A DNA stretch of 64,000 nucleotides, from contig WGNL01000010.1 of the NCBI GenBank assembly GCA_016124585.1, positions 1 through 64,000 of the forward strand. The letters run 5' to 3'. This DNA comes from Bacteroidota bacterium (GTDB lineage Bacteria > Bacteroidota > Bacteroidia > Chitinophagales > Saprospiraceae). Under the pieces are notes generated by a model. It saw only the letters and a program-made list of their open reading frames with translations, did not search any database and was not told the origin of the DNA. This document shows, one piece after another, positions 15,617-24,210 of this stretch. The position numbers and the translations under genes were made by a program. How positions within the stretch are numbered: the stretch's first letter is position 1; every line of letters begins with the position of its first letter.

Positions 15617-17782
15617 TCACGGAAGTGCAAACGCCACATACTCATCTCCGCTCTTCGTGCCCAGTTTGCCACCGCCGCAAGCGATGACGATATATTGTTT
15701 CCCTTTTACTTCGTAAACGGCAGGGGCGGCAAAACCGGGATTGGGCAGTTTTGTTTCCCAAAGCAAATCGCCCGTCCGTTTATTGAAAGCCCGGAACATC
15801 CCGTCCTTCGTCGCGGCAATGAAGAGCAGGCCGCCTGCTGTCACCGCCGAGCCACCGTAGTTTTCCGTGCCGGTCGGCTCCGTAGCGTTCGGGAAGGCAG
15901 GGTCATTTCCCAGCGTTTTCTTCCAAATCCATTCGCCCGTGCTCAGGTCTAGGGCATTCAACGTTCCCCAAGGCGGACTAAGTGCTGGTAGCTTGTCCTC
16001 GGTCAAAAACTTGTCGTAGCCAGCAATGGAGTAAGGAACTGCCGTTGGGTCTGGTGCAGGCTTTGGGCCATTGTAGGTCTTGTTTTTTTCCTTCGGCAAA
16101 TCGAGCACAAAAGCTGCAATGGCCTTTCGTTCTGGCTCGCTCAATTGCTTGAAGGCGGGCATCATCCGCCTGCCGGACTGAATCAGGGTGTCAAAGCTGT
16201 CAGGGCTGTATTTCTTGCCTACCGCAACCAACGAAGGGTTGTTGCCGCTGCCTTTACGGTCAGGGCCGTGACAAGTCATGCAGTTCGTTTTATAAAAATG
16301 CTCGCCTGCCTGTGCAAGGGTTTGCGGTGCATTGCTTTCCTTCTCTAGTTCTACAGAGCGGATGACCCAAGCCATCTCGTTCGCATTTACATATAAAATA
16401 CCCGATGTCGGGTCAAAGCTTGGGCCGCCCCATTCGCCGCCGCCATCGAGGCCAGGAAGGAAGACGGTGCCCTGCAAACTGGGCGGGTTGAACATATTGT
16501 CGTGCAGGTAGCCGTTCCAGCGTTTGCGCACCACTGACTGCGCATCTGGCGATAGCAACGGGTTGATATCGGCCTCGGTCATCAGTTGCCGAACGAAGGG
16601 TTTGGGTTTGGTTGGGAACGGCTGCGTTGGTGCAAGTTTCTCCCCGGAAAGCCCGCTCACCTGTGGCACGGGTCGCTCTTCGATGGGGTAGATGGATTTG
16701 CCTGTTTCCCGCTCGAAGAGGAAGACAAAGCCCGTCTTAGTCGTCAGGGCGCAAGCATCTATGTTTTTGCCATCTTTTTTTATCGTTACCAATGCAGGTG
16801 GAGAGCTGAAATCCCGGTCCCAAACGTCATGGTGGATGCTCTGAAAATTCCACAGCAACTTGCCCGTTGCGGCTTCGAGTGCAAGAAGGGAGTTGGCGTA
16901 AAGATTGTCGCCCAAACGTTTCCCCCCATAAAAATCGTAGCTGGCCGAGCCTGTCACGGCGAACACGATGCCCCGTTTTTCATCTAAACTAAAGCCGCTC
17001 CAAGCGTTTGCCCCGCCGATAAAACGATAGGCAGTGGTGTCTTCCCAAGTGTCAAAACCAGGTTCGCCGGGGTGCGGCACGGTATGGAAAATCCAAGCAC
17101 GCTTGCCTGTTCGTACTTCGAAGGCACGGATATGGCCGGGTGCTGCCGCTGGCCCTTCGTCCACCCGACTCCCCATGATAATGAGGTCTTTGTAGATGGT
17201 GCCTGGCGTGGTGGCTGTGACGAAAAGGTCTTGGATATTGGGTCGGTCGAGGCCCTCATGTAGGTCTAGTGCGCCGTTCAGTGCGAAGTCTTCGACAGGC
17301 TTCCCCGTCTTGGCATTTATGCAGTAGAGATTGGAGCCAGCAGTGTAAAAAATGCGGCAGTCTGTCTTATCTTCATTAGACCAATAGGCTACACCCCTGC
17401 TATTGTTCATGATAAAAAAAATGTGCTTTTGCCCCGGGAGCGAGTCCAGTGGGTTAAATTTCCAAAGTTCCCTACCTGATGCGGCATCAACGGCGAAGAG
17501 TTTCATTTGGGGCGTGGTGCCGTATAGTACGCCATCCACCATGATAGGATTGCACTGAATCTGTGAACCGTTGACGGTGTCGGCGTCGCCGGTGTGGTAT
17601 GTCCACGCTACCTGAAGCTCTTTAACGTTGTTGGTATCAATTTGCGCCAGCGAACTGTATTGGTTCAGCTTGTTGCTTCCTTTGTAAGTTGGCCAAGAAG
17701 TGTCGGCGGTATTGGGGGCTTTTTGGCAGGCAAGGATGCAAGTTGCGCAGCAAATGACAGACAGGTAGGCGGTCAGTTTCAT
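15617..17782 (-). CDS. PQQ-dependent dehydrogenase with cytochrome c domain (lipoprotein)
   Basis: A 721-residue quinoprotein. The signal ends in CILACQ (Cys19 lipobox). The mature chain begins with the beta-propeller signature SWPTYKGSNKLNQYSSLAQI and continues with repeated blade motifs (GRELWKFNPL, GKLLWNFQSI, GEWIWKKTLG, GDLLWETKLP) typical of PQQ dehydrogenases of the glucose/quinate/alcohol type. A cytochrome c domain with CMTCH (about residue 504) is inserted before the last blades, so electrons can leave the enzyme internally. The substrate (sugar or alcohol) cannot be told. Translation from ATG 17782 gives the lipoprotein signal; an upstream in-frame start at 17830 would bury it. No PQQ biosynthesis genes are in the window. 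Confidence 0.85.
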   Translation of the reverse strand: MKLTAYLSVICCATCILACQKAPNTADTSWPTYKGSNKLNQYSSLAQIDTNNVKELQVAWTYHTGDADTVNGSQIQCNPIMVDGVLYGTTPQMKLFAVDAASGRELWKFNPLDSLPGQKHIFFIMNNSRGVAYWSNEDKTDCRIFYTAGSNLYCINAKTGKPVEDFALNGALDLHEGLDRPNIQDLFVTATTPGTIYKDLIIMGSRVDEGPAAAPGHIRAFEVRTGKRAWIFHTVPHPGEPGFDTWEDTTAYRFIGGANAWSGFSLDEKRGIVFAVTGSASYDFYGGKRLGDNLYANSLLALEAATGKLLWNFQSIHHDVWDRDFSSPPALVTIKKDGKNIDACALTTKTGFVFLFERETGKSIYPIEERPVPQVSGLSGEKLAPTQPFPTKPKPFVRQLMTEADINPLLSPDAQSVVRKRWNGYLHDNMFNPPSLQGTVFLPGLDGGGEWGGPSFDPTSGILYVNANEMAWVIRSVELEKESNAPQTLAQAGEHFYKTNCMTCHGPDRKGSGNNPSLVAVGKKYSPDSFDTLIQSGRRMMPAFKQLSEPERKAIAAFVLDLPKEKNKTYNGPKPAPDPTAVPYSIAGYDKFLTEDKLPALSPPWGTLNALDLSTGEWIWKKTLGNDPAFPNATEPTGTENYGGSAVTAGGLLFIAATKDGMFRAFNKRTGDLLWETKLPNPGFAAPAVYEVKGKQYIVIACGGGKLGTKSGDEYVAFALP

Positions 17783-17830
17783 GTCGTTTTGTTTTTTTTG
17801 TAAAAATAGCTGCGCAAATGGGAACGCCAA

Positions 17831-18049
17831 TTATTCCGGCCATTCAATCTCTTCCTCTTCAATAATCTCCTTCACTCGGCCCACTTCGCCAGTATCCAAA
17901 CGGACTTTGATGCCATGCGGGTGCTGCGGGGCATTGGTGAGTATGTCCCGTACAACGCCCTCGGTGAGGTCGCCGGAGCGCTGGTCTTCCTTCAATACGA
18001 TTCGGACGGCGAGGCCAAAATGGATGTTTTTTCGGTAATTTCCTTGCAT
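17831..18049 (-). CDS. ywbE: YwbE-family protein
   Basis: A 72-residue acidic protein with the compact conserved core IVLKEDQRSGDLTEGVVRDI, LTNAPQHPHGIKVRLDTGEVGRV, which is the full YwbE domain (small SH3-like barrel, function unknown). The acidic tail EIIEEEEIEWPE is typical. It is 48 bp upstream of the PQQ dehydrogenase on the same strand, so they may share a transcript, although no functional link is known. Confidence 0.85.
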   Translation of the reverse strand: MQGNYRKNIHFGLAVRIVLKEDQRSGDLTEGVVRDILTNAPQHPHGIKVRLDTGEVGRVKEIIEEEEIEWPE

Positions 18050-18213
18050 GGCGGTTAGGTTTGAATTTTGGCAAAACTAGGGCATTCGATGATTTTTTTT
18101 TTGGGGCATGCAACGAAATGGCAAAGTCGCCGATTTAAGAGGCGTAAGCAGTTTTGCAAATCTGTCGCTTTCGATTCAACCATTTGTTCTACACCATAAA
18201 ATTCATTCTTACA

Positions 18214-19983
18214 ATGAAAAATATAGGAATTCTTCTTTTAACAGCATTGCTCGCATTTACTGCTTGCAGAAAAGATATTGACAAGGTCACCGTTGAGGAG
18301 ACCAAATACGTACCCGAAATCCTGAAAAAATGGGAGCCAGTCATCCAAAACGTGAATGGCGATTTAACAGGTTTCGTTACAGATGAGCTTGGCGTACCTG
18401 TCAACGCTGCAACGGTCAAAATGGGGAACTTGGCTACTACTACCGATGAATATGGCCACTTCTTTTTCAAGGGCGTGCAAATGAATGCCAAAGGCAGTTT
18501 TGTACAAGTCGAAAAAGGGGGGTATTTTCCAGGAAGCCGCCGCTTTTTTGCGGTTAAAGATGCCGAAAACCGGGTGGAAATTGAGTTGATGGCAAAGAAT
18601 TTTGACCAGTCTTTCGATTCACAAGCGGGAGGTACCATCAACGTGACTGGCGGTGGCGGCACCATCGTTTTCCCTCCAAATAGTATTCAGTTGGAGGATG
18701 GAACTCCTTACAGCGGCATGGTGAAAGTCGCTTCCAAGTACCTCGACCCGACCGACCCACGCACCCTCGACCGGATGCCCGGCAATTTGCAAGGTGTTGA
18801 CTTGTTGAGTGAGGAAGTCGTTATGGCGACCTATGGAATGATTGTAGCGGAACTTCAATCCGATGCTGGCGAAAAGCTCAATATTTTGAAGGGTAAAACT
18901 GCTACCATCAAGACACCGGTGCCTGCCAGCCTATTGGCCAGCGCACCTGCTGAAATCCCACTATGGTCTTATTTTGAAGAATATGGAATGTGGGCAGAGG
19001 AAGGTGTGTCAAGGTTGGAAAACGGATATTATGTAGCTGAAGTGTCGCATTTTTCCTACTGGAATCACGACTTCAAAGACCCACTGATTGAATTCACAGC
19101 CGTATTTGTTGACGAAAACGGAAACCCATTGGTAAATTACAAAGTGGTTGTACGGCAACCAAATACTTCCTTATATGGATATGCCTATACCTGCGAATTA
19201 GGCATCATTAATGGGTTGATACCACAGAATTATGAGCTGGTTTTGGAGGTGTTTGGGCAATGTAACGAACTACTATATTCTGTTCCGATTGGCCCATTTG
19301 CTACTGATGTTGACTTGGGTACTATCGTGATACCTGCTTCTGCTCTCAATTCTACTACCCTTTCAGGTAATTTAGTGGACTGTAATGGAGACCCAATCCA
19401 AAACGGATTAGTTGTATTCAAATTCGATAACCAGACAGTGTTTGAATATACTGATGGAACTCCATTCGAGGTTACATTCTCAACTTGTTCATCTTCGTCT
19501 AATATTGATATCGTCGGAATAGATCTGGACGCCCTGGTACAAAGCGACCCAATGAGCACAGGAATTGGCGGCACTTTTGATTTGGGTGACATAGATGTCT
19601 GCGACGTTCAATTGCAGAATTATATCAAAATTACGGTGAACGGAGTCACTGCAGTTTACACGGTAGCTGAGGCGAGTCCAGATTCTATTACAGGCACAGC
19701 TTTTAGTTTTTATTCCAATCAACAGCCTTCGCAGAGTGTTTATCTTACGATAACTCAACAGGCGGCGGGCACTTATGATGCTCCAGATAATAACTCCTAT
19801 ATCTATGATGCTGTAAATATGTGGCAAATAGGCGGATCATTCCCGAATTTTGAAATCACTCAATATGGGAATACAGGAGAACCGATTATTGGTACCTTTG
19901 GAGGAACTGTTACAAATAATTGGGCGCAAAACCCCACGCCAATAACTGTCTCAGGTGAAATCAATATTATCCGAGATTTTTAA
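18214..19983 (+). CDS. Lipoprotein with carboxypeptidase-regulatory-like N-terminal domain
   Basis: A 589-residue surface or periplasmic lipoprotein (signal ending AFTAC, Cys18, then RKDIDK). Residues ~50-120 are a carboxypeptidase-regulatory-like beta-sandwich: GDLTGFVTDELGVPVNAATV ... TTDEYGHFFFKGV. The next ~200 residues contain a Gly-rich strand (INVTGGGGTIVFPPNSI) and VSHFSYWNHD, seen in many Bacteroidota surface lipoproteins with ZU5-like domains. The remainder consists of further beta domains (VFVDENGNPLVNYKVVV, LVDCNGDPIQNGLVVF). No enzymatic site is seen. It is followed by a strong terminator and then by an ECF sigma factor gene, but is probably transcribed separately. Confidence 0.7.
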   Translation: MKNIGILLLTALLAFTACRKDIDKVTVEETKYVPEILKKWEPVIQNVNGDLTGFVTDELGVPVNAATVKMGNLATTTDEYGHFFFKGVQMNAKGSFVQVEKGGYFPGSRRFFAVKDAENRVEIELMAKNFDQSFDSQAGGTINVTGGGGTIVFPPNSIQLEDGTPYSGMVKVASKYLDPTDPRTLDRMPGNLQGVDLLSEEVVMATYGMIVAELQSDAGEKLNILKGKTATIKTPVPASLLASAPAEIPLWSYFEEYGMWAEEGVSRLENGYYVAEVSHFSYWNHDFKDPLIEFTAVFVDENGNPLVNYKVVVRQPNTSLYGYAYTCELGIINGLIPQNYELVLEVFGQCNELLYSVPIGPFATDVDLGTIVIPASALNSTTLSGNLVDCNGDPIQNGLVVFKFDNQTVFEYTDGTPFEVTFSTCSSSSNIDIVGIDLDALVQSDPMSTGIGGTFDLGDIDVCDVQLQNYIKITVNGVTAVYTVAEASPDSITGTAFSFYSNQQPSQSVYLTITQQAAGTYDAPDNNSYIYDAVNMWQIGGSFPNFEITQYGNTGEPIIGTFGGTVTNNWAQNPTPITVSGEINIIRDF

Positions 19984-19994
19984 TGATTCTTTCC

Positions 19995-20030
19995 GAAAAT
20001 ATAGGCGTGAAAATTCACGCCTATATTTTC
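19995..20030 (+). terminator. Strong rho-independent terminator
   Basis: A perfect 17-bp stem (19995-20011 with 20014-20030) around a 2-base loop, A-rich at one foot and ending TATATTTTC, 12 bp after the stop at 19983. Confidence 0.8.
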
Positions 20031-20107
20031 TTATGTTTACCCAACTTTTATTGTTTCATTTCCGTGATTATATATGAAATCATATTTTTTTACAAAAATG
20101 GAATAAA

Positions 20108-20668
20108 TTGACAACCACACAGCTCATACTAGACTGCCAAAACGGCGTAAAAGCAAGCCAATACCAATTGGTTAGGCGTTATGCTGGCATGTTGATGACA
20201 GTTTGCCGAAGATATGCAAAGGATGAGGCAATGGCCAAGGACTTGCTTCAGGAGACGTTTATTCGTGTTTTTTCCAATATAAATAGTTACGAACCTACGG
20301 GTTCTTTTGAGGCTTGGATGCGACGCATAGCCGTTCGGCGTTCGCTGCAATGGCTGGAAAAGAACTGGTTCCAACTTGAAACGCAACCAGATGAAATGCC
20401 CGAAATTCAAGCACCAACTGCTTGGGTAGAAAAAGAAATGGCAACCGAAGAAATCATGCATTTGGTGATGGGTTTGCCACCAGGCTATCGAGCAGTTTTC
20501 AACCTATACGCCGTAGAAGGCTATAATCATCAGGAAGTTGCCGAAATATTGGGTATTTCCGAGAACACCTCACGTTCGCAACTTGCCCGGGCTAGGCAAC
20601 TATTGCAACAAAAACTTATTAAATTGAAAATAAATAGACGCCATGAAGTGGGAATCGTTGGAAAATAA
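20108..20668 (+). CDS. ECF RNA polymerase sigma factor (sigma-70 family)
   Basis: A 186-residue sigma factor. Region 2 is visible as RYAKDEAMAKDLLQETFIRVFSN with the downstream WMRRIAVRRSL; region 4 is HLVMGLPPGYRAVFNLYAVEGYNHQEVAEILGISENTSRSQLARARQLLQQKL with its helix-turn-helix. The start is TTG at 20108: an in-frame stop lies at 20075-20077 with no ATG between, and the ATG at 20098 is out of frame. The 3' end overlaps the next gene by 26 bp, so the two are translationally linked. The downstream product has a membrane helix after a short cytoplasmic segment and may control this sigma factor. Confidence 0.85.
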   Translation: MTTTQLILDCQNGVKASQYQLVRRYAGMLMTVCRRYAKDEAMAKDLLQETFIRVFSNINSYEPTGSFEAWMRRIAVRRSLQWLEKNWFQLETQPDEMPEIQAPTAWVEKEMATEEIMHLVMGLPPGYRAVFNLYAVEGYNHQEVAEILGISENTSRSQLARARQLLQQKLIKLKINRRHEVGIVGK

Positions 20669-22055
20669 AATAAAGCAAACATTGTTTAACCACCAATCGG
20701 AGGTGGATGCTGATGCAATATGGGCTGCTATTGAACCAGAGGTTGATGCTATCAACCGAAAGAGAAAGCGACGTGGTTTTATCTGGTTTTTGTTGGTTGG
20801 AGTGGTGTTGGTTGGTAGTTCTGTAGGTTATTTTTATCAGAAGACTCCTTCAAAAACTAATATGATATTACACCCGGTAGCCGTTGACGATAAAAACTCT
20901 ATTTCAGGAAATAATGAGGCAGGCAAGCAACCCAATAATGAAAAACCATCTGGTTTATCTACAGCAATTGAGGGTCAAAGTAATAATAATTTTACTTCAA
21001 AATTAGGATCTACGCCTGAGTTGACAACCACGAAAAATAAAGCCAAATCAAATCATGGCACTGTGGCAAATGGTGGGGCCAGCACCCGTTTTTCAAGTTT
21101 TAAAAACAAAAACGAATCGCTCAAAAATGTACAAACCAATTTATCCCCAATCGTTGAGGAGGAGTCTCCAGCCATCCAGCCTTTGTTGCCATACACAAAT
21201 AATAACAATGAATTAGGTGGTAATCTTAACTTAGCAAATACTTTGCTCACGCTCCCTTTTTCTCCTTTGGAAAATGAAATGGAGAAACCTTACGTAAACG
21301 AACTTTTGTCTCTGCCTACACAAGTAGTAAAAAAACGTCGCAAAGAATTAAGCTTTGCAGCCAACCTTCAAGGCAGTCTCAGTTTTGTTCAAAGAAAGCT
21401 GGAATTGAAGGATTCTCTTGGGCTGGATTTACTGCCACTTCGGAAAAAAACAGAACGGGAATTGGAAGCTTTCCAGGTAGGTTTGGGTATCATGCTCCAA
21501 CATCGTTCTGGTCTTAACTTGAGCACTGGACTGAATTATACACAAATAAACGAGCGCTTTCAATTTAATGAAACCATATTGACTGTTGATTCAATATATG
21601 ATGTCAAGTACTTGATAATTAATTTGAATGATGATACGGTAGCCATATATGGTGATGTTCCGCTGGAAAAAAAGACAACGTACCAAAAGGAATATTACAA
21701 CAAATACCGCATGTTGGATGTGCCAGTGTTATTAGGCTATCGGCACGAAGGCCACGATTTTGCTGTTGGGGTACAGGCAGGCGTTTTCGTAAACTTGAAT
21801 CTAGCTACAAAAGGTCAGTTCTTAAAGTCAAGCAATGAAACTGTGAACATTGACACTGCGGGGATTTTCAAACCAAATGTTGGATTGAGTTACTACTTTG
21901 GGCTCACTGCGGGGTATTTGATAAATGAAAACCTCGAAGTATATGCATCTCCTTTTGTTCGACATTTTGCAAAGGATTTCACAAAGGATAATTATGCGTT
22001 AAAGCAACGCTATAATTTGTATGGAGTGAATATTGGATTGTGGTATCAATTTTAA
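20643..22055 (+). CDS. Membrane-anchored protein with C-terminal outer-membrane beta-barrel domain (putative anti-sigma partner)
   Basis: A 470-residue protein. Residues 1-43 are charged and cytoplasmic-like (MKWESLENKIKQTLFN ... INRKRKRRG), then one membrane helix (~45-63, FIWFLLVGVVLVGSSVGYF). A ~165-residue Asn/Ser/Lys-rich low-complexity linker follows, then ~235 residues of amphipathic strands (FAANLQGSLSF, GLGIMLQHRSGLNLSTGLNY, FGLTAGYLINENLEVYASPF, GVNIGLWYQF) typical of PorT/OmpA-like beta-barrels and ending in an aromatic residue. It overlaps the sigma factor gene, the usual arrangement of sigma/anti-sigma pairs. No recognised anti-sigma domain is present, so that role is inferred from gene order. 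Confidence 0.65.
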   Translation: MKWESLENKIKQTLFNHQSEVDADAIWAAIEPEVDAINRKRKRRGFIWFLLVGVVLVGSSVGYFYQKTPSKTNMILHPVAVDDKNSISGNNEAGKQPNNEKPSGLSTAIEGQSNNNFTSKLGSTPELTTTKNKAKSNHGTVANGGASTRFSSFKNKNESLKNVQTNLSPIVEEESPAIQPLLPYTNNNNELGGNLNLANTLLTLPFSPLENEMEKPYVNELLSLPTQVVKKRRKELSFAANLQGSLSFVQRKLELKDSLGLDLLPLRKKTERELEAFQVGLGIMLQHRSGLNLSTGLNYTQINERFQFNETILTVDSIYDVKYLIINLNDDTVAIYGDVPLEKKTTYQKEYYNKYRMLDVPVLLGYRHEGHDFAVGVQAGVFVNLNLATKGQFLKSSNETVNIDTAGIFKPNVGLSYYFGLTAGYLINENLEVYASPFVRHFAKDFTKDNYALKQRYNLYGVNIGLWYQF

Positions 22056-22204
22056 TTGAGAATAGATTTAATATGACTTCCTTAACCACTCTACCGAGAA
22101 GCTAATGGTTTCTTTGCGGGATAGCATCGGATTATTAAAGACTGCAACGGTCATGTACAGCTTGTGTTGAGCTTGCTCAACGATAACGGAATTTCGGATT
22201 TAGT

Positions 22205-22864
22205 TCATCCGTCATTGGATGTCACGACGAGCCTTCGGGTGAATGTTTGACCTTTGTGCACCACGCACACGGAGTAGATGCCTGCGTTCATGCTTTCGAG
22301 TTCGATGCGAAGCATGCCGTCATCCACTGCGGTGATTTGCTGCTGGTAAACCTGCTCACCAATGCTGTCAAAAATCAAAACCTCGACGGGTTCGCCTCGG
22401 AATTTTTTCAAAAGGAGGTTCACTTGACGGCCGGTCGGGTTTGGAAAAATCTCGAAAGCAGTAATTTCCTTAAAATAAACTTTGCAGCGCTCGCTGAATA
22501 TTTGCTCACCATCTTCCAAGGTAAAACGAACGCGGTAGAAGTTCTCTCCTTGCTTTGGGTTCAGGTCTTGCTCCCGAAATGTTTGGGTGTCGCCCGTTGC
22601 CAAAAAATAAGGTTCGTACTTGATAATGTCTTGATAATCAACGCCATTTGCAGAGCGCTGCACGGCAAAGGAGATAAGGTTTTTGTCGAAAATGGCATTC
22701 CAAAACAACTCGGCAGACCAACCTGTGGACTCAACCGTGAGAGAAACAAAGCTTTGCTTACTTTGACTAGAAGGTTGGTCCGCTGCAACGCAGGAATCAT
22801 TTGGATATCCTGCCAACAACAGCAGGGACATGATAGGGGGTAGTGTTTGTTTCATGGCGATCAT
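22205..22864 (-). CDS. Secreted T9SS type A sorting-domain protein
   Basis: A 219-residue exported protein. After a hydrophobic leader there is a fibronectin-III-like beta domain (VESTGWSAELFWNAIF ... FAVQRSANGVDYQDI, FREQDLNPKQGENFYRVRF), then a C-terminal sorting domain beginning FEIFPNPTGRQVNLLLKK and ending with YSVCVVHKGQTFTRRLVV. The FPNP and final 'G-Y/I-V...G...RLVV' pattern is the short type A T9SS signal, so it is secreted across the outer membrane and probably attached to the surface. The start may be 22864 or the ATG nine bases downstream (22855). It is small for this class and may be an adaptor or a remnant of a larger protein. Confidence 0.7.
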   Translation of the reverse strand: MIAMKQTLPPIMSLLLLAGYPNDSCVAADQPSSQSKQSFVSLTVESTGWSAELFWNAIFDKNLISFAVQRSANGVDYQDIIKYEPYFLATGDTQTFREQDLNPKQGENFYRVRFTLEDGEQIFSERCKVYFKEITAFEIFPNPTGRQVNLLLKKFRGEPVEVLIFDSIGEQVYQQQITAVDDGMLRIELESMNAGIYSVCVVHKGQTFTRRLVVTSNDG

Positions 22865-22975
22865 AAAATATGTCCTTTTTGAGATAGGAGTATTCTACAG
22901 TGGTGGGACCATAATTTAAAGCGAAAATAGTTCATTTATTTGGATTCAACACAGAAAATGCTGAATCGTTTGCTG

Positions 22976-23004
22976 TTTGTGCCGCAAAAACTTGCCTACT
23001 TTTG
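22976..23004 (+). promoter_or_regulatory. Bacteroidota-type promoter for the marC-family gene
   Basis: TTTG at 22976-22979 and TACTTTTG at 22997-23004 are separated by 17 bases, matching the Bacteroidota housekeeping consensus (TTTG, 17-23 bases, TAnnTTTG). Transcription would start about 23010, leaving a leader of roughly ten bases before ATG 23019. Confidence 0.6.
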
Positions 23005-23018
23005 CAAAAATTTTAAAC

Positions 23019-23645
23019 ATGGAATTTTTCCTTGCTACGTTGTTTTCCTTGTTTTCCATTGTTGACCCGCCCGGTGCTGTGCCCATTTACATCTCCCTCA
23101 CTGGCGATATGGAGGCCAAACAGCGTAACCGATTGGCGCTTTTTGCCAGCTTTTATTTCCTGTTAATCCTAGTAGGATTCTTCTTGGCAGGCACTTACAT
23201 CCTCGGTTTTTTTGGACTCACCATCCACTCCATGCGTATTGCTGGTGGTATGGTGCTGCTTAGCACTGGTTTCAGTCTCATGGGGGGCAACTTCGCCAAA
23301 AAAAGAGGCTACAACGACGAGGTCGCTGCCGACTCACATAGCCGTTCCGAAATCGCCTTCACCCCGATGGCCATGCCGCTGCTTTCTGGCCCGGGTAGCA
23401 TATCCTACCTAATCACCATGTTCAAGCAGCACCCCAACTGGGACGAGCGCATTTGGATTTTGGCTGCCATTCTGGCAATGGGCGTACTCGTTTACCTCAC
23501 CTTGCGTGCAGCACCGATGCTCTTCAAATTATTGGGGCATGGCGGTCTAAATGCGGTTGCCCGTATCATGGGCTTCCTCGTGGTGGCCATCGGCGTTCAG
23601 TTCATCGTGGACGGGTTGGTGCATTTGGTGGGAGAGTTGGGGTGA
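23019..23645 (+). CDS. MarC/SNARE-like family integral membrane protein
   Basis: A 208-residue protein with six predicted membrane helices. The signature SIVDPPGAVPIYISLT at the end of helix 1 and AMPLLSGPGSISYLI in the middle are diagnostic of the MarC (UPF0056) family, and the length fits. The family is widespread; its transport function is not established. ATG 23019 is chosen because it directly follows a strong promoter and starts the first helix (MEFFLATLFSLFS); earlier in-frame codons would overlap the promoter. Confidence 0.85.
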   Translation: MEFFLATLFSLFSIVDPPGAVPIYISLTGDMEAKQRNRLALFASFYFLLILVGFFLAGTYILGFFGLTIHSMRIAGGMVLLSTGFSLMGGNFAKKRGYNDEVAADSHSRSEIAFTPMAMPLLSGPGSISYLITMFKQHPNWDERIWILAAILAMGVLVYLTLRAAPMLFKLLGHGGLNAVARIMGFLVVAIGVQFIVDGLVHLVGELG

Positions 23646-23732
23646 AAAATATTTCTTCATTAGCCATTCATTGGTAAGGAAATTCTAGTAAGAATCTGAT
23701 GGCCATAATATTTTGATTTGCCTTTATGAGTC

Positions 23733-24116
23733 TTACTCATCCTCAATTTTACACTGCTTTATTTCTTCAGAATAAGTTTGTTTCCAGTCCTTTCCGTTTA
23801 GTCGTTTAATTTTCCAATTGACAAATCTGTTGTGTAGTTCCCATTTTCGAACATCTCTTTTTTTAACTACACAGCCAGCCTTCCATATTACCTTGAACCC
23901 ATACTTCATATCAATGCTTTCTTTGCATTTGAAATTATATGGAGTTGGTGTGGGAAAGTACAACCCCCAACTATATATCTCATAATATTTTTGTTTTTGA
24001 GCAAAATTTATATTTGGCAAAATGAACATAAGTGCAAATATTGTAGACTTTGGAGAGCTAATAATGCTAATGTTCTTAATGAATTTATTTTTGAATATTG
24101 CTCTATATTCCTTCAT
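23733..24116 (-). CDS. Small secreted protein of unknown function
   Basis: A 127-residue protein whose N-terminus is Lys-rich and followed by a hydrophobic stretch ending NINFAQ, a plausible signal peptide, though long; a shorter start at the internal Met before FILPNINFAQ is possible. The mature part has YGFKVIWKAGCVV and a basic C-terminus with NRFVNWKIKRLNGKDWKQ, a pattern I recall from unannotated Bacteroidota proteins but cannot name. AT-rich compared with its neighbours. It may be a recent acquisition or a fast-evolving gene; function unknown. Confidence 0.45.
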   Translation of the reverse strand: MKEYRAIFKNKFIKNISIISSPKSTIFALMFILPNINFAQKQKYYEIYSWGLYFPTPTPYNFKCKESIDMKYGFKVIWKAGCVVKKRDVRKWELHNRFVNWKIKRLNGKDWKQTYSEEIKQCKIEDE

Positions 24117-24210
24117 AAAAACAGAGTTTTTTTATACGATAATGTAATTACGAATGTAGTACAAAAATGCTTTCTTTTGCCTTTCTTCGCCTCCCAAACC
24201 ATTTTATTTT

